From NCBI GenBank assembly GCA_963717635.1, contig OY970347.1, positions 496,001 to 560,000 of the forward strand: a stretch of 64,000 nucleotides of DNA, in the 5' to 3' direction. Positions 1 to 8,860 of the stretch are shown here, in pieces. Every line of letters starts with the position of its first letter. The first letter of the stretch is position 1. A program made the translations under genes and the position numbers. The notes beneath the pieces were generated by a model. It searched no databases. It saw only the letters and a list, made by a program, of their open reading frames with translations, and was not told where the DNA came from. Source of the stretch: JALZKA01 sp963717635. GTDB lineage: Bacteria; Actinomycetota; Thermoleophilia; Solirubrobacterales; 70-9.

Positions 1-1074
1 GGCTCGCTCGCCGGCGAGCTCGCCGATCAGCTCGGCCTGCTCGATCGGGTCGAGGCCGTCGACCCGGCCGCGGATCGCCGCTTCGCCGGCCCCAGCCGAC
101 TCATACAGCGAGGCAGCAAGCAGGTCCGCCTCGGTGCCGTCGACATGGACCAGCTCGACCGACGGGACGTCGGCCGGCTCGCGCCGGTCGAGGCCCAGGC
201 GGGCCACCGCGCGCTCCGTGGTCTCGCGGCGCGAGCGCAGGTACTGGATCCACTCGCCGCCCCGCTCGGGGCGATCGACGCGCGCGACGAAGCTGGGGAT
301 CACCTGCTGGAGCTCGGCGAGGATCATCTCTCCGAAGGCGCGGGCTTCCGGAAGCGGTGACGCGAACAGCCGGAGCAGGAGCTGCTCGTAGGCCTGGCCC
401 GAGGCGAAGATGCCGACGTGGCTGAGGGTCGAGGCCGGCAGGAGCCCTCGCATCAGGTCGAGGGCCTTGGCCCGGATCGAGCTGCGCCACGCTCGCTCGG
501 GCTCCTCGCCCCGCGGCCAGCGCTCCTCGGCCCAGGCGAGCACCTGCTCGAGCCCGGCCGAATAGTCGTCGAAGATCGCGTCCATCGCCGTCGCGTACTC
601 CGGCCCCAGGTCGGCGTCCGAGTAGTAGCGGTAGGCGCCCTGAGGCTCGATCGGCTGGTCGTAGGCGATGTAGCGGGTCGACTGCTCGAGGTACGCGGCC
701 AGGCGTCCGCGCTGCAGGACCTTGGTGAGCACGTTCGAGACCCACTCACAGCCGAGATGCGCGCCGCCGACCTGGGCGATCGAGTCGTCGCCGAAGCCGA
801 TGAACACGCGCTCGTACAGTCCCGCCGCCCGCTCGCCCTCGGCGCCGTCGAACGGGCGGCCGGCGGCCGGGACCTCGTCGGCGAACTCGTCGAGGTAGAG
901 CCGGCGCAGGGTTCCGCCCCAGCGCGAGTACCGCGCGAACAGCGCGCCCTTGACGGTCTCGGGCAGGTTGGTGAGCGCGAAGACGGGGCGGTCGAGGTTC
1001 GTGAAGTGGGGGGCGAGGAGGTCTCGCTCTGACACTGTGAAGGACTCGACCGGGTAGCGCACGGGGTCGATCAT
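1..1074 (-). CDS. ThyX-like FAD-dependent thymidylate synthase family protein, partial (C-terminus beyond window)
   Basis: The frame opens at ATG 1074 and runs off the left edge with 358 codons visible and no stop. The N-terminal third contains GFGDDSIAQVGGAHLGCEW followed by a segment ending EQSTRYIAYDQP. This resembles the ThyX signature, in which Arg and Ser residues precede an E/N-x-S-x-R-Y motif. Classical ThyX is about 220-250 residues, so this is a longer form. ThyX makes dTMP from dUMP using methylene-tetrahydrofolate and FAD. Whether this long variant is catalytic cannot be judged from the fragment. It is transcribed away from the membrane-protein gene that follows. Confidence 0.75.
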   Translation of the reverse strand, partial: MIDPVRYPVESFTVSERDLLAPHFTNLDRPVFALTNLPETVKGALFARYSRWGGTLRRLYLDEFADEVPAAGRPFDGAEGERAAGLYERVFIGFGDDSIAQVGGAHLGCEWVSNVLTKVLQRGRLAAYLEQSTRYIAYDQPIEPQGAYRYYSDADLGPEYATAMDAIFDDYSAGLEQVLAWAEERWPRGEEPERAWRSSIRAKALDLMRGLLPASTLSHVGIFASGQAYEQLLLRLFASPLPEARAFGEMILAELQQVIPSFVARVDRPERGGEWIQYLRSRRETTERAVARLGLDRREPADVPSVELVHVDGTEADLLAASLYESAGAGEAAIRGRVDGLDPIEQAELIGELAGERA

Positions 1075-1149
1075 CCTAGTCAGGTGGGCGGCGGCACCCG
1101 GGTCCCCGATGGGGGCGTATCCGGGTCCAGGATCTACCAGAATCCGGGT

Positions 1150-1884
1150 ATGGATGCACGGGTGCGCCTACAGGTGGAGGGCGATCGGACCGATGATGAA
1201 GTCGTGGGTGTCGTGCGCGCAAATCACCGTGCCTTCGGCGAACTGGACCCCGCGGAGATCCGGCGACTCGGCCGGCTGGCAGGGATCCTGATGATCGTCG
1301 GGGCATTCGTCTCGGTGCCCGCCGGCCTGGTGCTCGACCCGGCGCCGAAGGCCTACGAGCATCTGATCGCGCTCGGTTCTGCCCTGCTCGGCGTGGTCGC
1401 GCTGCTCGCCCCGTGGGAGCGGCTCTCGAGCAACTGGCTCCACGTCGGGATCGTGGTTGGAACGCTCGAGATCGCCGCGGGCGTTGCGGTCTTCAGCGAC
1501 GACTACGCGTTCTTCTACGTCCTGGTTGCGATGTACGCGGCGTGGGTGATCCGCGACCGGGCCACTCTGTTCGCCTACATGGCGCTCTTCACGCTCGCTC
1601 TGGTCGCACCGCTCCTCTACACCCAGGGCGACCTGAGGGAGCAGACTCACCACATCCTGGTCACGCTCCCGGTGTTCGTGATCGCCGCCGCGATCGTGCT
1701 CTACCTGCGCGACACCCTCGAGCGGCGTGAGCGCGAATACCGAGGCTTCGCGTTCGAAGCGGTCACGCTGGCCGAGCGGATTCGAGGTCATCCCAACGGC
1801 GGTAGTGAGAACGGCGATCTCGAGGTCCGGCTCGTGCGCTTGGCGGCGGCCGAGCCCGGCGCTGCCTCGCGCGAAGACCGCTAG
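1150..1884 (+). CDS. six-helix integral membrane protein, orphan sensor-like module
   Basis: A 244-residue protein from ATG 1150. An in-frame ATG at 1084 would add 22 unconvincing residues. Six hydrophobic helices occupy about residues 35-190, followed by a short charged tail (LRDTLERREREYRG) and no recognisable catalytic domain. It is clearly paralogous to 2350-3465: the same helix pattern, a PW-x-x-x-x-x-x-W-L motif (PWERLSSNWLH here, PWDWFDPRWLN there) and a matching helix-6 border. Similar membrane modules precede GGDEF domains in some actinobacteria (recollection, not checked), so this may be a sensor module without output. Function unknown. Its stop overlaps the convergent VOC gene by 4 bp. 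Confidence 0.7.
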   Translation: MDARVRLQVEGDRTDDEVVGVVRANHRAFGELDPAEIRRLGRLAGILMIVGAFVSVPAGLVLDPAPKAYEHLIALGSALLGVVALLAPWERLSSNWLHVGIVVGTLEIAAGVAVFSDDYAFFYVLVAMYAAWVIRDRATLFAYMALFTLALVAPLLYTQGDLREQTHHILVTLPVFVIAAAIVLYLRDTLERREREYRGFAFEAVTLAERIRGHPNGGSENGDLEVRLVRLAAAEPGAASREDR

Positions 1885-2246
1885 TCGCCTGTTCTGCTCG
1901 GCGGCGGGGCAGCCATCAGCTCGACCCGGTGGCCACCCGGTGCTGTCGCGACCGCCCTGGGCCGGCCCCAAAGCTCGCGGGCTTCCTGGACGTCGAAGCC
2001 GGCGCCCCGAACGCGTCTGACCGCGTCCGTGAAGTCGGGGGTCACGACCGCGGCGTGGCCGAGCACCGGCACGGTTGCCGCCGGCGTGTGGATCAGGTGA
2101 ATCTGCGTTGCCTCGCGCTCGAACCAGCTGACGTACTCGGCGATCTCGGGCGGGGCCTCAACTTGCTGAAACCCAAGCGCCGACCAGAATTCGACGCTGC
2201 GAGCGGCCTCTGCGGGCGGGACCTCGAGTGAAACGTGGTGGAGCAT
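1881..2246 (-). CDS. VOC (glyoxalase/bleomycin resistance) family protein
   Basis: A 121-residue single VOC domain. It starts MLHHVSLEVPP, typical of the first metal-ligand strand (HHVSLEV). Central QIHLIHTP and C-terminal GHRVELMAAPP supply further His/Glu positions expected of the fold. ATG 2246 is preferred because it matches family N-termini. A GTG at 2264 would add six residues and abut a perfect palindrome at 2265-2285. Substrate unknown; VOC members include lyases, dioxygenases and resistance proteins. It lies between the two paralogous membrane genes and converges on the first. Confidence 0.75.
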   Translation of the reverse strand: MLHHVSLEVPPAEAARSVEFWSALGFQQVEAPPEIAEYVSWFEREATQIHLIHTPAATVPVLGHAAVVTPDFTDAVRRVRGAGFDVQEARELWGRPRAVATAPGGHRVELMAAPPPSRTGD

Positions 2247-2264
2247 GAGAGGACGGTGAGCCAC

Positions 2265-2285
2265 GGATGAGAGTTGCTCTCATCC
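2265..2285. promoter_or_regulatory. perfect 9-bp inverted repeat upstream of VOC gene
   Basis: GGATGAGAG, a 3-base spacer TTG, then CTCTCATCC. The palindrome sits in the divergent space between the VOC gene (minus) and the membrane gene starting at 2350 (plus). Its position fits an operator or a leader hairpin. No regulator gene is adjacent, so the ligand and protein are unknown. Confidence 0.45.
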
Positions 2286-2349
2286 TTTCATCCATCGGCT
2301 CGCGGCTGCCCGGAACGGCTTTAGACTTGGCGTCAGGAGATACGGGGTA

Positions 2350-3465
2350 ATGCTAGATCCCAAACTGGCCCGCGCGTACGGGACGCTCGCGGGCTTTGGT
2401 TTTGTCGGGGTGGCTGTTTTGACGCTGCCCAGCACGCGCCTGCTCGATCCGATGCCGGCGCCCGAGGCGTATCTCCTCACCCTGGTCGGGCTGGTGACCG
2501 GCCTGATCTGCCTGGCGGTGCCGTGGGACTGGTTCGATCCGCGCTGGCTGAATCTGGTCGGGGTGGCGGCGATCATCGAGGCCGCCGCGACGGTCGAGGT
2601 GTTCGGACAGCCGTACGTGGCGCTGTTCTTCCTGATCGCCGTGCTGGCCGCGTACGTCTCGCCGGACCGGCGCACGATGGGCCTCCATCTGGGCCTGACC
2701 TGCGTGGCGCTGTTCGCCCCAGTCTTCTACGGCCCGGAGAATGCGCGCAGCTCCCTGCACGTCGCCCTGGTCGTCACCCCGGTCCTGCTGCTCATCACCG
2801 CGCTGTTCGCGTACCTGAGGTTGAAGATGGTCCACGACCGGCGCGCCTATCACCGGTTCGCCGAGCAGACCCTGGTGCTGTCGTCGCAGATCGCCGGCCG
2901 TCAGGTCGGCCCCGTCCGGCTGCCGCCGCAGAGCGAGCCTGTGCCACGGCTCTCTCACGTCCGCCTACCCGTCCCCGCGCTTGCGGCCGTCGCCGCCGTG
3001 CTTGGCATTCCCCTGTTCGCAGGCGGCCTGGCCGCCGCGGGCGTGAAACTGCCCGACGTTGCCTACGATCCGTTTGAGCGCGTCGGCATCGAGCTCCCCA
3101 ATCAGGAGGAGCCCGGCGCCGAGTCTCCGCGCATCCCCGCTCCTCAGGTCAAGTCGGCCCGCCCGGCCGAGGCTCGAGGCCGCGCCGGGGGAACGGACGA
3201 CGAGACCGCGCCCAAGGCAGGCCGCAACGACGGGGACGGGGCACCCCTTGAAACGAGCGAAGGCACGGCGTCCACCGCAATCGCGCCGGCGACGGATGCG
3301 CCGGCCCCGGATCGGTCCGATCCGGGGCCGGCTCCGCAGCACCCGGAATCCCCAGCCGGGAGCCCCGCGGTGAAGCCGACGCCGATCCAGGACCTGCTCG
3401 ACGAGGCGAAGCAGGGATTGCAGGGCCTGCTCGACCAGATTCGTGGCGCTGCCGGCGGGGGCTAG
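2350..3465 (+). CDS. membrane protein: six-helix module with Pro/Ala-rich C-terminal extension
   Basis: A 371-residue protein. An AGGAG about 10 bases before ATG 2350 and a TAGACT hexamer at 2322-2327 support the start. Residues 1-165 are a six-helix module paralogous to 1150-1884. They are followed by a seventh hydrophobic segment (LAAVAAVLGIPLFAGGLAAA), then about 120 residues of low-complexity Pro/Ala/Glu/Asp sequence. The C-terminus is a short amphipathic helix (IQDLLDEAKQGLQGLLDQI). No catalytic motif is seen. The seventh helix would place the disordered tail outside the cell if the module's C-terminus is cytoplasmic. Function unknown. Confidence 0.7.
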   Translation: MLDPKLARAYGTLAGFGFVGVAVLTLPSTRLLDPMPAPEAYLLTLVGLVTGLICLAVPWDWFDPRWLNLVGVAAIIEAAATVEVFGQPYVALFFLIAVLAAYVSPDRRTMGLHLGLTCVALFAPVFYGPENARSSLHVALVVTPVLLLITALFAYLRLKMVHDRRAYHRFAEQTLVLSSQIAGRQVGPVRLPPQSEPVPRLSHVRLPVPALAAVAAVLGIPLFAGGLAAAGVKLPDVAYDPFERVGIELPNQEEPGAESPRIPAPQVKSARPAEARGRAGGTDDETAPKAGRNDGDGAPLETSEGTASTAIAPATDAPAPDRSDPGPAPQHPESPAGSPAVKPTPIQDLLDEAKQGLQGLLDQIRGAAGGG

Positions 3466-3474
3466 AGGCCGAGA

Positions 3475-5052
3475 CTAGTTGAGACCCGCAGTGATCGATT
3501 CGCCGGCGCCGGCGACGAAGTCGACCAGCGGCGACGGGATGATGCCGAAGAAGACGGTCACGGCCGCGGCGGCGATCGTCAGCCCGATGATCACGGGGCA
3601 GCGGATGCCCCCGATGCGAGGAGCACCGGGGTCCGTGGCGGTCGCGAAGTCGGCGCCGACCGCTTCCGGCGAGCCACCCGCCATCGCCGGAAGCACCCGG
3701 TGACCGGCCTCGGGTGTTGGATCGGAGTGGTAGGCCGGACGCATCCACACGGCCGCGATCACCCGCAGGTAATAGGCGAGCGAGATCATCGTGCCGACGG
3801 CGATCATCACCGCGAGCCACGTGTAGTCGCCGTCGACGGCTCCCTCGATCAGGTAGAGCTTGCCGATGAACCCCGCGGTGCCCGGCAGCCCGGCGAGCGC
3901 CAGCATCGCGATCGTCAGCGGCCAGGCCAGCTCCGGGCGCTCGCGCCCGAGGCCCTGGACGGAGCGGATGTCGTCCCCGAAGCCGGTCTCGCGCTCGCGG
4001 ATCGTGATCACCGCAAACGCCGCCAGGTTCATGAACGCATAGGCCGCGAGATAGAAGAAGAGCGCCTGGATTCCGACCTCGTTCGCGGCGACGATCCCGA
4101 CCAGCATGTAGCCGGCCTGGGCGATCCCGGAGTAGCCCAGCAGCCGTTTCAGCGAGCTCTGGGTGAGCGCGCCAACGTTGCCGACCACGATCGAGACCGC
4201 GGCCAGTGCGGCGAGCGCCGGCTGCCAGTCGCCGACGGCGGGACCAAGCGCGATCTCGAAGAAGCGGGCCATCACGGCGAACGCGGCCGCCTTGGTGGCC
4301 ACCGCCATGAACGCGGTGACCGGGGTGGGCGCGCCCTGATAGACGTCCGGCGTCCACTGGTGGAAGGGGGCGATTGAGAGCTTGAACGCCAGGCCGGTCG
4401 CGCACAGCGCGATCCCGATCAGGATCAGCTTGTCGTCCGCCACGTCGCCACCGAGGCCGTCCCGGATGCCGGCGAAGTCCGTCGACCCCGAGCCGCCGTA
4501 GATGAAGGCGAGCCCGTAGAGCAGGGTGGCCGAGCCGAGGGCGCCGATGATCAAGTACTTGAGGCCGGACTCGAGCGATTCCCGGCGGCGCAGCGCCGAC
4601 CCGCAGAGCACGTACAGCGGGACCGAGAGCAGCTCGAGCCCGACGAAGAAGACGATCAGGTTCTGGGCCATCGCTAGGAGCGTCATGCCGAGCACCGAGG
4701 CGATCAAGAGCCCCTGGAACTCGCCATGGCCGCCGGGCCCCGGCGCGTCGTCGGCCGCCTCCTCGCGCCAGCTCAGCGGGATCACGAAGGCGGCACACGT
4801 GATCGCGATCAGGGTCGCGACGAGGCCGAGCTCATCCAGCCGGAGCGCGCCCGCAACCAGATCCTTGCTCTCACCGAACTGCCAGATCGCAAGGCCGGCG
4901 GCCGCGCCCAGCGTGGCCAAGCTGACGATCGAGACGAGACGCCGCTGCGCTCGGCCGACAAGGCCGGTCAGCAGCACCGCGCAGAGACCCGCCGTCAGGG
5001 CGATGATTGGCGCGAGGCCCGCGTAGTCGATGTCGGGGGCGGTGAAGGTCAT
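3475..5052 (-). CDS. nuoN: NADH-quinone oxidoreductase subunit N
   Basis: A 525-residue membrane subunit of complex I and one of the three antiporter-like proton-pumping subunits. About fourteen hydrophobic helices are visible. Family features include the Lys-containing helices around GLAFKLSIAPFHQWTPDVYQGAP and KRLLGYSGIAQAGYM. It is last in nuoJKLMN. Its ATG overlaps the nuoM stop as ATGA, so translation is probably coupled. Family length is about 480-530, so it is intact. Confidence 0.95.
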   Translation of the reverse strand: MTFTAPDIDYAGLAPIIALTAGLCAVLLTGLVGRAQRRLVSIVSLATLGAAAGLAIWQFGESKDLVAGALRLDELGLVATLIAITCAAFVIPLSWREEAADDAPGPGGHGEFQGLLIASVLGMTLLAMAQNLIVFFVGLELLSVPLYVLCGSALRRRESLESGLKYLIIGALGSATLLYGLAFIYGGSGSTDFAGIRDGLGGDVADDKLILIGIALCATGLAFKLSIAPFHQWTPDVYQGAPTPVTAFMAVATKAAAFAVMARFFEIALGPAVGDWQPALAALAAVSIVVGNVGALTQSSLKRLLGYSGIAQAGYMLVGIVAANEVGIQALFFYLAAYAFMNLAAFAVITIRERETGFGDDIRSVQGLGRERPELAWPLTIAMLALAGLPGTAGFIGKLYLIEGAVDGDYTWLAVMIAVGTMISLAYYLRVIAAVWMRPAYHSDPTPEAGHRVLPAMAGGSPEAVGADFATATDPGAPRIGGIRCPVIIGLTIAAAAVTVFFGIIPSPLVDFVAGAGESITAGLN

Positions 5053-6539
5053 CTGGCCACCGAGGCCTGGACCTCACCGTCGGCGGCCGATGCGACCGCG
5101 CCCACCTTGTCCTGAACGGAGGCCTCTCCGCGCTCCAGGACCTTGCCCGGGAACAGGGCCAGGATCAGGATTACCCCGACCAGCGGCACCAGGACAAGGC
5201 CGTCGCGCAGCTCCAGCTCGCGCGATGCCGCGCCGGAGGGCAGCCGGTTGTGCATCGCTCGCTGATACATCCGAAGCGCATAGAACGCGGCCAGAGCGAT
5301 GCCCGCGGCGGCCACGACGGCGAACGCTGTCTTGACGTCGAACAGGCCGTTCAGGATGTAGAACTCGCCGATGAAGTTGGCCGAGCCCGGCATCGCCAGG
5401 GTTGCCAGTGTGACGATCAAAAACAGCGCCGCCAGGACCGGAGCGCGCATCGCCCCGCCGCCCATCTGTCTCAGGTCCTCGCTGCCGAAGCGTTCCGCGA
5501 GCAAGACGATGATCAGGAACAGAGGGACGACGACGATGGCGTGGTTCACCATCTGCAGGATCGCGCCGTTGGCGCCGTCGGCGGTCAGCGAGAAGACGCC
5601 CAGCGTGATGAAGCCCAGCTGCGCGATCGACGAGTAGCCCGCGATCAGGCGGACGTTCGTCTGGGTGAACGCCATCGCCGAGCCGTAGAGGATCGAGGCG
5701 GTCGCGATCACCAGGATCAGCTCCTGGAACTGGATCGTCGCCTCCGGGAAGATCGGGAGCGCGACGCGCAGGAAGCCGTACGCCGCCACCTTCGAGAGGA
5801 CGCCGGAGAGCAGCGCCAGCACCGGCGGCGGCGCAGCGAGATAGGCGTCCGGCATCCAGCCGTGCAGCGGGAACGCCGGCATCTTCACCAGGAACGCCGC
5901 CGCGAAGAAGCAGAAGATCCAGTCCTGGCTGCCGTCCGGCAGGACGTTGGCTCGCAGGTCGGCCATCGCGAACGAAAGCTCGCCGGTCTCGTTGGCCGTC
6001 AGGATCGCCGTCGCGATCGCGGCGACGAGCATCAGCAGCGATCCAACGAGCGTGTAGACCATCATCTTGATCGTCGCCCGCACCCGGTCGCCCGTGCCGT
6101 AGGAGCCGATCAAAAAGAAGAACGGCAGCAGCATCAGGTCGAAGAACAGGACGAACAGCAACAGGTCCTGGGCCAAGAAGGCGCCGAGCGTCGCGAACTC
6201 CGCGAGCCCGAGCATCAGGAAGTAGTTCTTGGGCCGGTCCGGCGCGCGGAACGCGGACCAAACAAACGCAGCCGCCCACAGCAGCGCGGTCATCACCACC
6301 AGGAACAGGCTGATGCCGTCCACCCCGAGCTGGTAGCGCACGCCGAGCTCCGCGATCCAGCTCTCGTCGATGACGAACTGGAGCCCGGGGATCTCCGAGT
6401 CGAAGTCGGCGACCAGCACCACGGCCAGCACCAGCGTGATCAGCGAGCCCGCGACCGACAGCGGCGCCGCGGCAACGCGCGGAGCGATCGCGACGATCAC
6501 GCATACCGCGAGCGGCAGCCAGAGCAGGACGCTCAGCAT
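5049..6539 (-). CDS. nuoM: NADH-quinone oxidoreductase subunit M
   Basis: A 496-residue antiporter-like subunit of complex I starting MLSVLLWLPLAVCVIVAI at ATG 6539. An open frame extends 56 codons upstream, but that part is an Arg/Ser-rich antisense-type translation inside nuoL and is rejected as coding. Diagnostic segments are LLPFFFLIGSYG, FPLHGWMPDAYLAAPPPV (essential Lys/His helix) and RLIAGYSSIAQLGFI. It lies 9 bases downstream of nuoL and overlaps nuoN by 4 bases. Length fits the family. Confidence 0.95.
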   Translation of the reverse strand: MLSVLLWLPLAVCVIVAIAPRVAAAPLSVAGSLITLVLAVVLVADFDSEIPGLQFVIDESWIAELGVRYQLGVDGISLFLVVMTALLWAAAFVWSAFRAPDRPKNYFLMLGLAEFATLGAFLAQDLLLFVLFFDLMLLPFFFLIGSYGTGDRVRATIKMMVYTLVGSLLMLVAAIATAILTANETGELSFAMADLRANVLPDGSQDWIFCFFAAAFLVKMPAFPLHGWMPDAYLAAPPPVLALLSGVLSKVAAYGFLRVALPIFPEATIQFQELILVIATASILYGSAMAFTQTNVRLIAGYSSIAQLGFITLGVFSLTADGANGAILQMVNHAIVVVPLFLIIVLLAERFGSEDLRQMGGGAMRAPVLAALFLIVTLATLAMPGSANFIGEFYILNGLFDVKTAFAVVAAAGIALAAFYALRMYQRAMHNRLPSGAASRELELRDGLVLVPLVGVILILALFPGKVLERGEASVQDKVGAVASAADGEVQASVAR

Positions 6540-6549
6540 CGTGCGGCCC

Positions 6550-8556
6550 TCACGAGCTAACCACCAGGAAATAGAGGGCGAGGGCCGCGAATCCGCCCAG
6601 GACGAGCAGCGCGTAGGCGCGCACGAAGCCCGACTGCGCACTCCGCACGAGCAGCCCGATCTCGCGCACCGCGCCGACCGTCCCCCCGACGATCCCCTGC
6701 ACGACAACCCGCTCGACCACGTCGTTCGCGAACCGGCCGGCCGCGATCACGGGCCGGTAGACCAGCGCGTCGATCAGCTCGTCGAAGTACCACTTGTTGA
6801 CGAGGAAGTCGTGGATGCCCTGGAACCGCGCCCGCAGGCGGGCGGTCGTACCGGGCCGCGCGACGTAGCAGAAGTAGGCGAGCAAGATCCCGGCGATCGC
6901 AACCAATGCGCCGCCGCCGAGCCCGATGTAGGCGGAGCTGTCGGAGGGGTGGATGTGGAACAGGGCTGAGTCCTCGAACGAGCCTTCGAGGAAGTGCTCC
7001 ATTCCGGCCGTGACGCCTGGGATCTGAAGGATCCCGGCGATGATTGCGAGCACTCCGAGGACGCCCATCGCTATCCGCATCGGCAGCTCCCGCTCCGCGA
7101 TGTGGTGTTCGGGCCCGGGGAAGCCGACCTCGGTGTCCTCCGCCTCGCCGGTCGCCGGGTTCTCGGGCTCGGCGTGCGCGAGGTGTCCTGCCTCCAGTTC
7201 TCGGGCCTCTTCGCAGGGCTCGCCGTAGACGACGCGGAAGCCGATCCTGAACGCGTAGAAGGCGGTCAAGAAGGCCGCGACGTAGCCGCCGATCGCGAAG
7301 ATCCAATACATCCCGCCGCGCTCCGCCGCGAAGACCAGGATCTCGTCCTTGGAGAAGAAGCCGGACATGCCCGGAAAGCCGGCCAGCGCCAGGGCACCGA
7401 TGATCAGGAGCAGCGAGGTGAACGGCATCGCCCGCCGGAAGCCGGAAATCCGGTCGATGTCCTGGCGGGCCGCCATCGCGCCGATGATCGAGCCGGCCGC
7501 CATGAACAGCAGCGCCTTGTAGAACGCGTGCGTCATCAGGTGGAAGATCCCGGCGGTGTACGCGCCGATCGAGACGGCCACGACCATGTAGCCGATCTGG
7601 CTCATCGTCGAGTAGGCGATGATCCGCTTCAGATCGGTGACAACGAGGGCGATCGTGGCCGCGATCAGCAGCGTGGCGAGGCCGATGAAGGCGGCGATGT
7701 CCGCGGCCGTCGGAGCCAGTTCGAACAGCGGGAACATGCGGGCGATCAGGTACACGCCGGCGGTCACCATCGTCGCCGCGTGGATCAGCGCCGAGACCGG
7801 CGTGGGGCCCTCCATCGCGTCCGGCAGCCAGGTGTGAAGCGGGACCTGAGCCGACTTGGCGAACGCGCCGACGAGGAGCAGCAGGCAGATCGCGACGACG
7901 GTCCCGTCGTTGGGCGCGAAGTGCTCGCCGGAGGCCTCGAAGACCTCGAGGTAGGAGAAGGTCCCGAGCTCGCGGAAGATCAGGAAGGCGGCTAGGACCA
8001 GGCCGACGTCGCCGATCACGTTGATCACGAACGCCTTCATCCCGGCCGCAGTCGCGGTTCCGCGCCGATACCAGAACGAGATCAGGGCATAGGACGCGAA
8101 GCCGACGAACGCCCAGCCCACCACCAGCAGCACGAAGTTGCCGGCCAGCACCAGGAGCAGCATCGAGAAGACGAAGAAGTTGAGGTAGCTGAAGAAGCGG
8201 TTGTAGCCGCGGTCGGAGCCCAGATAGGCCACCGAGTAGAGGTGGATCAGCATCGAGACCCCGGACACGATGAGGCACATGACCACAGCCAGCGGGTCGA
8301 CCAGGACGCCGATGTCGATGTCGAGCCCGACCGCGCTCGCGTAGTCGTAGAGCACCGAGGTGACCTGGCGATCGTCGGTCGGCCGATCGAGCAGCGCGAC
8401 GAACGCGCCGATCGAGCTGAGGAACGCCGCCGCGATCGCGGCGGTGCCGATCCAGCCGGCGCTGCGGCCCGGCAACCGTCGCCAACCCAGCGCGATCACG
8501 ATCGAACCCAGCAGCGGGAACAGCAGGATCAGCCAGGCGAAATCGGTGGCGCTCAC
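6550..8556 (-). CDS. nuoL: NADH-quinone oxidoreductase subunit L
   Basis: A 668-residue antiporter-like subunit carrying the long lateral helix of complex I. Recognisable segments are GWAFVGFASYALISFWY, QVPLHTWLPDAMEGPTPVSALIHAATMV and KRIIAYSTMSQIGYM. A hydrophilic stretch near residues 455-495 (rich in Glu, with AEPENPATGEAED) precedes the C-terminal helices. Length is normal for actinobacterial NuoL. Four bases separate it from the nuoK stop. Confidence 0.95.
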   Translation of the reverse strand: MSATDFAWLILLFPLLGSIVIALGWRRLPGRSAGWIGTAAIAAAFLSSIGAFVALLDRPTDDRQVTSVLYDYASAVGLDIDIGVLVDPLAVVMCLIVSGVSMLIHLYSVAYLGSDRGYNRFFSYLNFFVFSMLLLVLAGNFVLLVVGWAFVGFASYALISFWYRRGTATAAGMKAFVINVIGDVGLVLAAFLIFRELGTFSYLEVFEASGEHFAPNDGTVVAICLLLLVGAFAKSAQVPLHTWLPDAMEGPTPVSALIHAATMVTAGVYLIARMFPLFELAPTAADIAAFIGLATLLIAATIALVVTDLKRIIAYSTMSQIGYMVVAVSIGAYTAGIFHLMTHAFYKALLFMAAGSIIGAMAARQDIDRISGFRRAMPFTSLLLIIGALALAGFPGMSGFFSKDEILVFAAERGGMYWIFAIGGYVAAFLTAFYAFRIGFRVVYGEPCEEARELEAGHLAHAEPENPATGEAEDTEVGFPGPEHHIAERELPMRIAMGVLGVLAIIAGILQIPGVTAGMEHFLEGSFEDSALFHIHPSDSSAYIGLGGGALVAIAGILLAYFCYVARPGTTARLRARFQGIHDFLVNKWYFDELIDALVYRPVIAAGRFANDVVERVVVQGIVGGTVGAVREIGLLVRSAQSGFVRAYALLVLGGFAALALYFLVVSS

Positions 8557-8560
8557 GGGT

Positions 8561-8860
8561 TCATCCCCGCAGGCCCCGCATCTCGTCCACGTTCAGGGGC
8601 AGTCGGCGGCGGAACATCGCGATGATCAGGCCGAGGCCGACCACCACCTCACAGGCGGCGACGACCATCACGACCAGGGCGAACACGTGCCCGTCCTGGT
8701 TGCCGAGCGAGCGCGAGAACGCCAGCAGCGCCAAATTGCCCGCGTTCAGCATCAACTCCAGGCACAGCAGGATCACCAACGGGCTGCGGCGCAGGAGCAC
8801 GCCGGCAGCGCCGACGGCGAACAGCAGCGCGCTCAGGACCAGGTACCACTCAAGCGCCAC
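8561..8860 (-). CDS. nuoK: NADH-quinone oxidoreductase subunit K
   Basis: A 99-residue, three-helix membrane subunit of complex I. The start is GTG and abuts the nuoJ stop codon directly. The central helices contain the conserved acidic residues of this subunit (LLCLELMLNAGNLALLAFS and ALVVMVVAACEVVVGLGLI). Those Glu residues line the proton path near the quinone-coupling region. Length matches the family. Confidence 0.94.
   Translation of the reverse strand: MALEWYLVLSALLFAVGAAGVLLRRSPLVILLCLELMLNAGNLALLAFSRSLGNQDGHVFALVVMVVAACEVVVGLGLIIAMFRRRLPLNVDEMRGLRG

Noticed and set aside
3149..4798. Minus-strand frame of 549 codons over nuoN and the membrane protein tail
   Set aside because: Out of frame with NuoN, whose helices and motifs are clear; crosses two oppositely oriented real genes.
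5250..6560. Long plus-strand open frame (436 codons) inside nuoM
   Set aside because: Composition is Arg/Gln/Glu/His-rich low complexity, the typical antisense translation of a GC-rich gene. The minus strand encodes unmistakable NuoM.
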